Origin: Tanypteryx hageni
Lineage: Eukaryota > Arthropoda > Insecta > Odonata > Petaluridae
DNA length: 64,000 nucleotides
Reading direction: 5' to 3'
Assembly: GCA_028673005.1 (NCBI GenBank)
Contig: CM054116.1
Coordinates: forward strand, 93,392,707-93,456,706
The notes beneath the pieces were generated by a model. The model had not been told where the DNA came from. It saw only the letters and a program-made list of their open reading frames with translations, and ran no database searches. Positions 11,055 through 22,374 of the stretch are shown here, one piece after another. The first letter of the stretch is position 1, and each line of letters starts with the position of its first letter. Both the position numbers and the translations under genes were made by a program.

Positions 11055-13204
11055 GTCATTATGTTCTGTCAATCAATACATACTAGTCAAGAAAATGTGC
11101 TCAATCGGTATTTCTGGTAACTTATTGTCACTGCTAAAAAGCTATTTATTTAAGAAAAAGCAGTATGTGGTATATAAAACAAGTCAATCTGAAGGGTTTT
11201 TTGTAACATCAGGTTTTCCACAATGTACTAATCTGGGACCATTATTATTTTTAGTATTAATAAATGATTTACCTATGTATGTACAAAATTCAGAATGCCT
11301 AATATATGCAGATAATGTGAAACTTTTCCATGAAGTAAAATGTGATGGTGATTGTTTCAAGTTGCAACAGGATATTGATAACATATACAAATGGTCCATT
11401 GAAAATAACTTGCATTTTAATGTGAATAAGTGTTGTATTATGTCATATTGTAGAAAACTATTTTGATTACTCATATAGTATGGGAAGTGCCCTATTGAAA
11501 AGAGCAACTGGAGTTAAAGATCTTGGCATTTATATTTATGAAAAATGTGCATTACAACACATATAATTAATACTGTGGCTGCGTGCAATAAAATGCTGGG
11601 CTTCATATCTAGGAGTACTAGTAATTTTCCGCCTGTGAAAGCTCTATGTATTTTGTACTACTCTTTAGTTAGAAGCAAAATTGAATAAGGCTCTGTTATA
11701 TGGTCACCATATTTACATAAATATATAGAATTAATAGAACGTGTTCAAAAGCATTTTTTAAGGTTACTATATTATAGTGTATATCATGTATATCCTCTTA
11801 TGAACAACTATGTAGGTAGGTATCTACCTTATAATTTGTTATTACATCAATTTTGGAATTTGGAAACGAGAAGAACAATTACTGACCTTATGTTTTTGCA
11901 TGAAATTGTAAATTTTGGAGAAGATTACAAATTAACTGAGAAAATTATTTTTCGTCTCAGTTAAAGGTGTGCAACCTAATCGACACTTTGATGTAAATTA
12001 TACTAGCACAAATTATTGTGTAAATTCACCACTTAAGAGAATATGTAAAACATATAATGCACTCTGCCATAAATTAGACATTTTCCTCAAAAAGACTAAC
12101 TTTAGAAAAATCCTTTACGATATATGTATTCGGTTAACAAACTAAAAAGAAGGTATTTGTATGTATGAAATTTGTCCAATGGTGATATTTCCTCAAGGAC
12201 TTAAAATCATAAGTATATATTTAAAAACAATGTTTAAGATTATATTATAGAGTAATTCATGTATTTATATTATTTTATAACTATCTACTTCACAAATTGT
12301 TACTATATTAATGTCACATTGCTATTATATCAATGTTACTATATCATTATTATATTATTTTAGTTATTATTTAATTAACTGTCATCTTGATGTAACTATT
12401 ATTAAACCTTCTATATAACCATAATAGATTGTAACAGTTTGGCCTGTAATTACAATGTTGGGCAAACTATAAAAACACTAAATAAACATAAAAAGAGGAT
12501 TGAAAATCAGTGAATTACACATATATTATCAATCAAGTTATATAAAGGTGACAGTTTCATGACGTTTAAAATTTATTAATTAAATCATCAGTTTAATGGC
12601 TGTATTTGAATCAAGTGTCCGAAAATGCAACAGCAGGTTTCACATTAACAACGTTAAAATTTGTTTTTAATGAACACAAGACTAACAGATAATTACGATT
12701 TCGCTGTAATAAAAGAAATTCAAGGAATAATTCATAAAAATTTAATTAGATAGAAATTTCTTGAATTTACAAAAGTTATTATTTATTGGCTATAGGTTAT
12801 TTCATTTGATGAATATCTATTAAAATAACGCATGAATCAAAAGTTGTTTTTCGTTAAATGACTTATTCAGGAAAAGCAACACTTATGATAAAAATTAAAA
12901 AATCCTTTACTTACATAATCCCTCAATTTATAATTGTTTTGAAGAAACCAATTAAAACAAAGTTGAGTAAGATTTAATGAGCATGAGAAACATGACAGAT
13001 GTTTGAACAATCATATAGAATATTTACCTCATATCGTGAAAATTCTTTTACAGCAACTGCTCCGGCATTTAAGAGTTTCATTACTCCTCCATTCCAATGC
13101 AAACATTCCGCCGCATGATTGTCTAAAAACACCGCTGAATGTTTCACTTTTGAGCATATCACATCCCACACATCATCGTTAAACTTTTGTACATCTATCG
13201 ACAT
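9482..13204 (-). CDS. SCFD2: SCFD2 orthologue (Sec1 family domain-containing protein 2), exons 1-3, partial
   Basis: Three minus-strand exons join in phase 0 into 201 residues: exon 1 13204-13028 (59 codons, ATG in an AATAACATG context, donor GAG|GTAAAT), exon 2 10219-9956 (88 codons, donor AAG|GTATCG), exon 3 9643-9482 (54 codons, acceptor AATCAG|GTG, donor AAG|GTTAGA). The product follows the start of animal SCFD2, a Sec1/Munc18-like protein linked to vesicle fusion. Exon 1 has AVFLDNHAAECLHWNGG and KEF; exon 2 has EKAVFLTCS and a later LEAEMKKWM; exon 3 has EVITVPLFA and LLTPPFAILFPTL, matching the E-V-VPL---LTP-FA-LFP-L block. Spacing and order agree with the family as I know it. Exon 4 onward, including the VDRTLDL block, was not found between 1 and 9481, so the rest lies in TE-rich introns or outside the window. 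Intron 1 (2.8 kb) contains an opposite-strand LINE. No coding exon shows disruption. Confidence 0.85.
10491..10546. repeat. (TA)n microsatellite, about 28 units
   Basis: A pure TA run interrupts the LINE reading frame between the codons for IGAL and NLSLC. A second, shorter TA run (about 11017-11050) flanks the inverted duplicate of this region. Confidence 0.95.
10541..11022. repeat. Inverted duplication of a 130-bp LINE segment
   Basis: Bases 10541-10671 recur in reverse complement at 10893-11022, nearly without differences, including the TA-run edge. The inverted copy sits between two direct copies of the 22-mer ctgtcaatcaatacatacta+gt at 10871-10892 and 11066-11087, so it was inserted into the LINE with duplication of the site. 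Confidence 0.9.
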
Positions 13205-14586
13205 GTTATTAGGAATAACACTGTAGTCTATTCTAGCAATATGTTACTCAATAAATGAACAATTCACATATTTTTTACAAAAGATATCTTTGAAATCTCT
13301 TGCAATGCTGGCAATGTTTTGATCAGTTTGATTTGCCTCGTTAGTTCCTAAAATTTACGCTAAAGGGAGCATTATCCAAGATTCCAATGCCATCTGTTGA
13401 CCCCAAGAGCAATTTCGTAAACACCTTCAACTAGGGTTGCCACCTTATCAATAATTGATTCCGGGAGATTTCCATCTCATGGGTAACAAATTCCGGGAGA
13501 ATTTTCTATAGGTCGAAAAACAACTTAAGTAAGCAGTAAAACTTGTTTTATTTACTTATTAGGAAACATAATGATTATTTAATCTTTATTTTATAGTTCA
13601 AGTTAGCGTTGCCACCTCATAAATTGCTGATTTCGGGAGATATCCACCGTATGAGTAGATAGTTAATTGCGAAATTGTCTGTGTTAAAAAACAGCCAATG
13701 AGAACAATAAAACTTGTTTTATTTATTATTTAGAAATCATGAATATTTAGCCTTAATTTTGTTTTGACATTATTCTATAAATTATAATAAAAACTCTTTA
13801 AAGTAGCATTACTTCAAAAGCCCTACTTTAATTTATGTCATTTGAGTTTGTATTTTGATCTACATATCTCGAGCAGTCCCCAAAATATCTGGTTTTGATA
13901 GTAAAAAGGCATGGAAATCTTTAAGAGAGTAATTAAAATTAGTGCATACTTGAATTTCTGCCTTGACATGACCCACACTTACTTTGTTTCGACCTTTACA
14001 CAACTATTAATTAATAACATTGAACATACGTTTGTAGGCTGTGTTGGATACTAGAACTGAAAATGCAAATGTTACAATATTCTTTCATTCTCTGCTAACT
14101 CCATTCACTTTTGAAAAAAAAAACAATGTTTCTTGATTGGTGTAAATTGTAATAAAAATCAGGTGACCCTTTAGTGGTGCGTCTGAGGTAGTAACCAACA
14201 TGATCCTATATAAAGAGTATATTTAGATATTAAGGGAGTCGGGTACTCTGTTAAATTCATCGTTCTTATCAGTGTAGTCATCGAAGAGCTTTCAAATAAA
14301 TAACACAATAATTTGTAACTCTTATACAACATTGTGAACCAATTATTTTGTACTTTGGTTCCTTTTTTTACTTTTGAGTAATATTTATATAGTGTTATTT
14401 TTTAGCGCCTGCTGACTCCATACCTCCGCTGGCTCCTTTGAAGTTTGCTTAGCAATCGTGTGGCTCATCTCGCTTCCCTTTGCATAAGTGTCAAAATTTT
14501 GTCATGCATTCCATGTCAAGTACTCTACCAACAAAATTCACTTGGGAAGGCTCAACTTTGTGGAAAGATTCCATAATGTAAATTAA

Positions 14587-15406
14587 AAAAGAAAATTGTA
14601 AATTTCCACTAATAAATTTCTTCTGACCGGTTTCGCCTGTTACAGCATCATCAGGTGATGAAAGCTTGGCTGAGAGTTCTATATATACAGAGAAGGAAGG
14701 AGGTAGGGTATGAGGATTAAATGAATAATAATAGGCAGGAGGGATAACAAATAATCAGTAATGAGATAATTATAAAAAATATAAATTACAAAGTGAATGA
14801 CATTAATTACATAGGACAGACTGGAAGTTACAAGAAGAGGATTGAGGAACATAAACGTTGTTACTAGTTGCGAAGCACGTCATCACCCTTTGCTAAGCAC
14901 CTGTTTGAGAATGGCCATTCCAGTTTGTTCATTCCCCACTTTGAATCAAAGGGCAACAGACTAGACCACTTAGAACAATTGAAAATTTTAATCCATGATG
15001 TTACAGACAATGTTGAACTTACTCATGAATGTTTTTTCCAATCACTCTTCATTGTTCTCTTTACTGCTTTCCACTACTAATTAAATTAATGCATTTTTTT
15101 ACTTTGTAATTATGCTTTTTTAACTTTTTAATTGCTTCCATTTTCTAATTACAAACTTGGCTGTTATATATAACCATTTGAATTAATGTCAGTTGCATTG
15201 TAATTTCTATTTTTTTATTATTATCTCAGTACTGATTGTTTGTTCTCCCTCCTGCCTATTATTATTCATTTAACCCTCCTACCCTACCTCCTCCTTCCTT
15301 CTCCATGTATATAGAACCCTCGGCCATGCTTTCGTCACTTGATGAGACTGTAACAGGTGAAGCCGGTCGGAATAAATTTGTTAGTGGAAATTTACAATTT
15401 TCTTTT
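14587..15406 (+). mobile_element. Penelope-like element fragment with inverted pLTR copies
   Basis: About 205 bases at 14587-14795 recur in reverse complement at about 15200-15406. Between them, on the plus strand, is a GIY-YIG endonuclease remnant. A short internal body flanked by inverted repeats of a longer terminal region is the known pLTR arrangement of Penelope-like elements. The terminal region contains the accggtttcgcctgttacag..catcatcagg phrase, which in reverse complement gives CTGATGA followed by GGCGAAACCGGTC, the core letters of hammerhead ribozymes known from Penelope pLTRs. Confidence 0.75.
14795..15080 (+). pseudogene. GIY-YIG endonuclease domain remnant (Penelope-like)
   Basis: The plus strand reads NDINYIGQTGSYKKRIEEHK, then an in-frame TAG, then SPFAKHLFENGH and FIPHFESKGNRLDHLEQLKI. 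This is the Y-I-G-Q-T...R...E-H...A-H...H pattern of the C-terminal endonuclease of Penelope-like retroelements. The GIY half and the reverse transcriptase are missing. It is dead because of the stop and truncation. Confidence 0.75.
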
Positions 15407-15459
15407 ACATCACTCTACCAGTGTCTACACTTGTAGCAGTCATCACAACATGAAGAGAC

Positions 15460-16070
15460 ATCTAGCCTTGCATTTGTCATATTCCATCAAATGCTGAAGT
15501 TATTTCACTGGAGCCATTATTTTCAGCTATAGCTTTGGTAACTGTTTCTGTCATTGAAGTATCAGCTACTTTTTCAACTGCTTGAGCAATACCATGCTGC
15601 AGTTTAGATCACTTAGTGGGTGGGGCTGGAAGGTCCATATTGGAACAATTTACTAGCAGCAGCACCTTTTCCTATTGAGCGCAATGCATAGAGGAACCTT
15701 ATGTTCAAATCATGGTGTTTCGATGGCAACTTCCTTGAGTTGCTGAAAAATGTATTGTATCCACAACTATCATACTGTCTTCTTCAAACAAGATCAGTGA
15801 CCCTTAAAGACAATGCCTGCCGAGAGCTGTAGCACATACAGCCTCAGCCAGAAGTTTGAGATCCATTAAAACATGTCCACAAACACCATGCAGCCCAACA
15901 TCAACAGGTTCATCTTCCTTAGAATATAATAACACTTCCAGATTCATGGCTAGAACGTGAAGAATGAATACTTTGTGTGTCTAAGTTGAGGAAGAAGCCT
16001 CAGTGGGGCATCTTCTTGTTCCAGAATAACTTCCTCTTGCCAAATCTCTTTACTCTCGGCATTGCAACCA
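15460..16070 (-). pseudogene. Mutator-like (MULE) transposase remnant
   Basis: On the minus strand around 15600-15460 the frame reads QAVEKVADTSMTETVTKAI, then ENNGSSEITSAFDGI followed by a stop and then SLHVVMTA. This resembles the D-G-(T/S)-W...G-(H/Y)-(T/S)-S-L-N-G-V-V block around the first catalytic aspartate of Mutator-like transposases in arthropods. Further upstream (up to about 16070) broken frames give EPVDVGLHGVCGHVLMDLK, resembling the N-terminal part of the same proteins. Frames are broken repeatedly. The assignment rests on remembered family patterns. Confidence 0.45.
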
Positions 16071-16435
16071 CAAATCAAAATATAGAATATTCCACTCTAT
16101 ATAATTAACTATTCAAGTAATAACTAAGAATGCCTCACAATAAAATCACAGCGAATGCCACAAATATAAATTGAACTCCGCAAGTCAACCGCTCAGGAAA
16201 CAAATTCAAAACAGCAATCAGATGTATCTAAATGCTGATTGTCAGAGAAACCTCACCATCAAATTGAAATTAGCATGCATGAAATAAAATGTAAACACCA
16301 AGTAAATTCGTGCAACATATAAATTTAAAAACTCACTCTGAGTTGAACCTAATTCCAATGTAGGACCATGAATAATTTACTTTTTTGCTCACAAAAAAGT
16401 GGGATGAATGCATAAAACTTATTCTTGTTCAGGAA

Positions 16436-17142
16436 CAGTGGCGGCTCGTAGCTAAAATTAGTGGGGGTGCTGCTCCAGAAAATTTTTAGCCTTTGTTTTA
16501 AAATTGTGTAAAAGGAAAAAAACGTATAAAAAGAAAATTTATTCAGGAACTTGATAAAATCTTAACAAAAAAACCAAACATTTTTTACTTACTTTAACTT
16601 AAATTGTTACAGTTCAAGCTTGATCTATTCATTTAAAAATGAAATCCATAAAAGAACCAAAAAAAAATGAATCAAATAGAATAGCTGGAAGCAGAATAAT
16701 AATCTAATTCTACACTCTTCTACACTTTATCACATTCAAGAATATGGTACACGGTTTTTTAGCACAACACACGCCGAGTAAAAAAAACTTCCTTCCACCA
16801 TCACACCAGAGCCGGCACAACGAGAGCAACAGTGCTCTTTCTACCTGGCAGTCCCGCCTTCCTCCCCACCCCCCTCCTATGTGCGCATGCGCACAACAGT
16901 CAAACACCACGTCGCTGACACTGTGAAGCGCACAGTTCCATACAAAGATTTTTGTATCTTTTTCATAAACTGGGGGATGGCTACTGAAGTACTGACATTA
17001 AGCTTAAGGAATATATATTGTACTACAAAAATAAAGAAATAATTAAAGAAAAAAGGACTCATTATATTAAATGTTATCGATAATATCAAGTGGAAATAGG
17101 GGGTGCTGCAGTTCCGCAGTGCCTATACACGAGCCGCCACTG
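16436..17142. mobile_element. hAT-type MITE with perfect 8-bp target duplication
   Basis: The left end CAGTGGCGGCTCGTAGC and the right end (reverse-complemented CAGTGGCGGCTCGTGTA) are flanked by the exact 8-mer TTCAGGAA at 16428-16435 and 17143-17150. CAGTGG ends and 8-bp duplications identify a hAT-derived element. The 707-base interior has no transposase. The intact TIRs and perfect duplication suggest a fairly recent insertion into the older element. Confidence 0.9.
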
Positions 17143-17406
17143 TTCAGGAAGAAATGGAGATTTTTTGAGCTAATAAAAAATTTCACATTTTTAAAATTCC
17201 TGGGTACCTCATTCAGTATCGCTTCATTGGAATCAAAGGAAGTGATTCTACCAAAATATAAACTTAATATAATGTAAAAAGACTAGTAAATCTGAAAATT
17301 ACAAGCTTATAAAGATTTTGGGCTCCCAGACAAGTTCTACCAGATTCCAGGAGAGATGTGTCTAAGATAGGTTAATTCCGGGAGTGGTGGAAACCCTACC
17401 TTCAAC

Positions 17407-18402
17407 CCTTCAATTTTGCCAGAAGTATTTTGTGAATTCTTCATGCAAAATACATTTATAACATACCAAGACATTGAAATTTCTAAGTGGAATGAACGAA
17501 AAAACTTTCACTGGACCTTTAGTGTACTTGTACCAATTCTTATTTAAGTTGATAATATTAAAATCAACATCAAATGATTATCCTAAAAACAAGGTTTAAT
17601 ATTATGCCAATTACAGTAATGTATAAGTAATATTTTATATTCCGTTGTGTTTTCGGCACAAGCTACCTTATTCGACTTGGAATGTGAAAACTACACAAAA
17701 CTACTTCCTAGCTTTTAGCCTAAAATAATTCCAAACTAAATTTCATCCCCACATTGGTTGCTTATTGTTGCAGAATAAGTTGGATAGCTTTTTCCTCCAC
17801 ATCCTTGAAATAGAAGTGAAACTATATGACTGACAGTAATAAATCTATTACCTTCACTGAACACTTGGGATATGAGATTTAACACAACAATATTAAAAAT
17901 GTTTTATTTTCATGAATTTTCAAGATGGTTACAGTAGTAAGGAAAGAATATTTTGCTAGGTATATATTGGTAAGAGCTGGTTACACAATCTATAGATATT
18001 ACATGGATCCAAAACATAAAATTTTATAATGCAAAAGGAATTTTTACATAGTATAATCAAAGCAAATATAATTACTCTTAGATTTTTCATACAGTATAGA
18101 CTCTTAGCATAAGAGAATTTGCCACACATTTCTCGATCATCATTCTACTGTTTAAATCATTACCAATTAGTAATCAAAGACATCAGATAACAAACACAAG
18201 AAATCGTTTTATTTCTAAAAATTAAAACAAATAAAAAGGCCTTTGTATTTAGATGAAAATGTCATCCATTCAAAGCTGAATAGAATTGAGAATGACTACT
18301 AGGCATTCCTGCAATCCCCTTGCTTTTCTGTTTGTTTCTTACAATTAAAGGAGTTTATGAGAAAGGCCAACCCCACATAAACTTTAGTCCAACAGCACTC
18401 TT
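17407..18402. other. No gene seen; upstream flank of SCFD2
   Basis: AT-rich sequence with no family-matching frame, no RNA gene and no terminal repeats. Confidence 0.45.
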
Positions 18403-18570
18403 CTAATAAAAGGTGTCCATTACTGATGAGACCCACTCTTCTCCAGATTCATTCAATACACATGTATCAACAATTGGAGAGTTTAGTTCTGGATCGGGAA
18501 CCTTTAAAAAAAATCTATCATTAACAAAAGCATACAATTTTGTTATAAATTCCTCATATTCCATTTGCAT
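18403..18570 (-). CDS. Unidentified 55-codon ORF, possible terminal exon
   Basis: An uninterrupted minus-strand frame starts MQMEYEEFITKLYAFVNDRF and ends EEWVSSVMDTFY with TAG. An upstream in-frame TAA lies just before the ATG. Within it, TTTTTTTAAAG|GTT at about 18503 would serve as an acceptor, so the final 33 codons could instead be a last exon of a gene lying upstream on the minus strand. The composition (acidic, aromatic, balanced) looks more like protein than the surrounding noise. I do not recognise the family. It could be chance or a TE remnant. Confidence 0.3.
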   Translation of the reverse strand: MQMEYEEFITKLYAFVNDRFFLKVPDPELNSPIVDTCVLNESGEEWVSSVMDTFY

Positions 18571-20443
18571 ATTTTATTTGAGAAATTCTCATTAAAAGAT
18601 AACCGAGTTGGAAATATTCACTCTGCATAATTACATAAAAAAGAATTCATTCATAACACTAATTTTTAATTTGCATAGCCTTCAATCCCAATCCTTGCTA
18701 CTTCAAAAAAGCATAATCAAGATGGCTGGAATCTAATTGACAATTTGGATAGCTCTGATAGCCTCATAACAGCTTTGCAAAAAGTTTTAAAAGTGGAAAT
18801 TGCATTTTCCAGTAAGAAGCACACTAACTCCATGGAAGATATTGTAGTCAATTAATTGACCATGTTATTGCCTGTTGTGTAACATGGAGAGAATAGATAC
18901 CATCAGAAGTTGTGGAACATGTGCTGTCTACCATATACAAATGAAATGAGTTCTACAGTAAAACTCTCAAATCAGTACCCATGGTTTGCTGGTTTTGGAA
19001 TAACTCACATACCAGTTATCTAAATCTACTGCATCAAAAGGCATAGAACCATTTCTCAGGTAGAAAAATGTCAACATTAAAGTTGGACAATACTGAATAA
19101 GGAAATATAAAATACTTAAGGGAGTTAGCAAAGGAGAAAAAAATAGCTCAGGAGAATTACCTAAGTTTAATCTTAGAGAAAAATAATACCAATGAATTTT
19201 ACAAATATCTTAGGCGGCGGAGAGGAGCTAAGGAAAATATAATATCCAACAAGAAAAAGGAGGGTAATCTGTTAGTAACAGAAGAGGAAGTTGCAGAGGA
19301 ATTTAATAAATGGTATACTAGTATATTTTCTAGAAATAGTGAGGAATCAATTAGAGATTTACAGGAAAGTCAAGAGACGATGCACATTGAGGAAGCTAAC
19401 ATGGGTTATCTTAATATCCTAGATCGCGAAATACTTGGGAAAATTAAAAAAATGCGGAAAAACAAGTTTAGTGGTCCTGATAATAATATTTCAAGTGACT
19501 CGTTAAAATTGGGTCATTGCGCTGTTGTACCATATCTAAGAGTAATATTCATGGCAATATTAAACAATAATAGCATTCCAAAGGATTGGAAGGAAGCGAC
19601 AGTGGTTCCTATTTTTAAATCAGGCAATAAAAATATGGTAGAAAATTATAGACCTGTAAGTTTAACTTTGGTAGCATGTAAAATTATAGAAAAAATCATT
19701 GCAGACTATCTTAGGAAATACTGGGAGGAAAACGATTGGTTGATAGATAAACAAAATGGATTTAGGAAGGGTTACTCATGTGATATGCAACTACTGGGGC
19801 TTTTTCAGGATTTAGATGAGTCATTAGACAGTAGAGAGGAGACAGATGCTATTGTCTTCGATTTTTCAAAGACATTTGATACAGTATCTCACAATCTGTT
19901 AATTAAGATATTAGGTAAATTAAACATTGATATGAGGGTAATACGATGGCTCGAGGAATTTCTTACAAATCGAAGCCAGAGGGTCACAGTAGGTGATTAT
20001 CGATCGAAAAAAGCCATGGTAGTTTCTGGCGTCCTGCAGGGCAGTGTCCTTGGGCCTTGATTGTTTCTTGTTTATGTGAATAAGATTCCAAGACTAGTTA
20101 GTTCCAAGATTAGGCTTTTTGCGGACGACTGCATTTTATATAGGCAAATTAGAAATTCCAAGGATCACGAGGTACTTCAGGAAGATTTGCTACTCTTGGC
20201 CGACTGGATCAAGTTAAATAAGATGAAAATTAACGCTTCAAAAAATAAACAACTTTTCCAGTAAACGATATAATATAAGCTATAAGTACCAGAATAACGA
20301 AGAGGACATACCAACAGTAGATCATTGTAAATACTTAGGAGTTTATTTTACGAAAACTTTAAAATTTGATGTGCATATAGAGAAGATGATGTCTAAAGCG
20401 TTTAAGAATTTACACTTCATAATGAGAAACCTCCAAGGTAGTA

Positions 20444-22374
20444 CAGTGAAACTTCGATTTTACGATCTCTAATTCTATGTTTTCCTCAATGTTATGCTTT
20501 TTTCTTTTGGTACCGATGTATTTTCTATATGAACAATGCTAAAATTAAACGGATTTTACGTTTCCGCGATTTTCCATTTTCTTCGAATTTACGACTCAAA
20601 TTTGAGGTCCGAGAGATACATTTTCCATCCGATTTCACGTCCTTATTTGTCTCTTCAAATTTCCCTTAACCCCACTCCTAGATCCACCGTCTCCCGTTCT
20701 TGTCTCTTTCTTTCTGAAATTGATCTGCAGCTGCACCTTTGCATAATGGGAGCCACACCCTTCCCTTCCTTTCCTTTTGAATTACTGCATTAAAGACAAC
20801 TCCTTATCTGAAACCATCTGCATTAATATTTTCTCAGAAAATGCAAAACGTATTTTCCAAAGTTTGCTTCTGGTAAATCTCGTAGTTGGTGATATTCTAC
20901 TTTAAGATGTCATTCTCAGAATTTTTAATTGGTTTTTCCATGCCACTTTCACTGCATCCATAGTCTCACTAATAATAAAGAACTATCTTAGAGCCAGTTG
21001 GATTGTTTGAGGCTTTGGATCAACCTCGTGTGAAGAAAAGGAGAAAGTAATTTTCCAGTACTTTTTCTTTTTAAGAGATTCATCCCCTTATACCATTTTT
21101 TTAAATTTATGGTTTTCTTTCCTCTATTACATTCCCTCAGATTGACTATTAGAAAATAAAGCATAACTGTCCTACAATTGTTGTATTGCCGATTGGATTC
21201 GTGAAATCGTCAACGGAACATACTGGCTAGTGTGAAGAAATCCAACTGATTCAGCAGTAGATTTTTCTATTAGTGCAGGGCATCTGTGTAAAGTGAATTC
21301 ATCCAGAAACGAAGAGGTAATTATTTTTATTCTTTTTTCTGTATTCTCTTAAATAAATCTGACAATTGTAGTTGCATACTTCATCTAATCCTGGATTTCT
21401 ATTTTATCAATTTTCTATTATTTTATTAAATGTAAATATTTGTAACTTCATTTTCATTCATTTCTTTTGAAATTTATATGAAGATTAATTATTTACTTTT
21501 CTTCTGCTTTTATGACAGGTGTGAGGCATTATCATTCTGTATAGATAAAACTGGACCCCTACTCTAGCATCCACACCCATAACATCATTAGGTCATCGCA
21601 GATGTCTTAATCATAAGGTTATTTTTTCATCTGCAGTGTATTTTCATGAAATTGCAAAAATTATTCACATAAAACGTGTAGTTTTCAAAGTTTGTTAATA
21701 ATTCTTAATATGAATAACAACATGAAAAAATGCAGAGCATTCACTACATGCGAAAAGATTGATATTTTAACGGAGGTTGACGCGAATATAGGAACACGCG
21801 TTCAATTAGCTTCTCAGTTAGGATTCACCGTGTCAATGCTGAACAAGATCGTGCAGAATCGCGAGAGTATAGAAAAGAGTTATTCACAGTGCGGAAAGTT
21901 TTCTGACAAAATAAAATCTTTAAAATTTTCGCCTCTAGAAGAGCTGGAGAGGGTCCTTTCTGTTTGGTTTAAGCAGGTATGTGCAAATAGCACAGCCGTT
22001 AGTGGTCCTATTTTGAAAGAGGACTGCGAATGCGAAGCTTGGTATAGACGATTTCACTGCGTCCAACGGCTGGATTGACAAATTTAAGAGGCGCCATAAT
22101 TTAGTCTACAAAACTATATCTGGTGAGGGAAAGAGTGTTAATATAGAAACAGTTGAAGCGTGGAAAAAGGGGAAGTTATTGGAAGAGATAAAGGGTTATG
22201 CGCTCTGTGATATTTACAATGCAGATGAGACAGGATTGCTTTACAATTTGCAACCGAACAGAACTATTCTTTTCTTTGGAATTAAGAATTTTATTTTTCT
22301 AGATTTTACATTTTCCCCAATTTTACGTCTTTTCAAATCGGTCCCTTCAAAAACATAAAATCGAAGTTTCACTG
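20444..22374 (+). mobile_element. Tigger/pogo element inserted in the LINE, TA duplication
   Basis: The ends are near-perfect inverted repeats: CAGTGAAACTTCGATTTTACG on the left and, reverse-complemented, CAGTGAAACTTCGATTTTATG on the right. TA dinucleotides at 20442-20443 and 22375-22376 are the target duplication. Removing the element and one TA rejoins the LINE. The interior (1931 bases) keeps only the N-terminal half of a transposase, so it is an internally deleted element. Confidence 0.93.
21692..22270 (+). pseudogene. Tigger transposase N-terminal remnant
   Basis: The frame from 21692 carries the psq/CENP-B DNA-binding region: KCRAFTTCEKIDILTEVD, then LASQLGFTVSMLNKIVQN. A frameshift near 22030 switches to DDFTASNGWIDKFKRRHN (second CENP-B helix-turn-helix) and then DIYNADETGLLYNLQPN, which has the first catalytic aspartate of the DDE_1 domain. 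Directly after it the sequence changes to terminal noncoding DNA, so the rest of the DDE domain is deleted. Confidence 0.85.

Larger units (their letters stand above)
10290..12495 (+). mobile_element. Jockey-type LINE fragment inside SCFD2 intron 1
   Basis: The plus strand reads as a 5'-truncated non-LTR retrotransposon: KSTGPDHVPAYIVKGCSDIL (start of the reverse transcriptase), a block resembling N-W-K-A-K-C-IYKKGDKNDIKSYRLVS, QYGFRTGRST, DFQKAFDTVN, then after a rearrangement SGFPQCTNLGPLLFLVLIND and ECLIYADNVKLF (YADN instead of YADD). From 11550 several frames give the C-terminal NKMLGFISR-ALCILYYSLVRSKIE*GSVIWSPY-LERVQKHFLRLLY block, with stops and frameshifts. It ends with AATAAA-rich sequence near 12490. 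The element lacks its endonuclease and is dead. It is transcribed opposite to SCFD2. Confidence 0.85.
13432..17398. mobile_element. hAT-type element with 8-bp target duplication, host of nested elements
   Basis: The left end TAGGGTTGCCACC and the right end (reverse-complemented TAGGGTTTCCACC) are flanked by the exact 8-base direct repeat CCTTCAAC at 13424-13431 and 17399-17406. TAGGGTTGCC ends plus 8-bp duplications are typical of hAT elements. The left terminal region is present twice in tandem (13432-13599 and about 13607-13777, starting AGCGTTGCCACCTCATAA). No hAT transposase was recognised. Inside lie a Penelope fragment (14587-15406), a Mutator-like fragment (15460-16070) and another hAT-type MITE (16436-17142). 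Confidence 0.75.
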
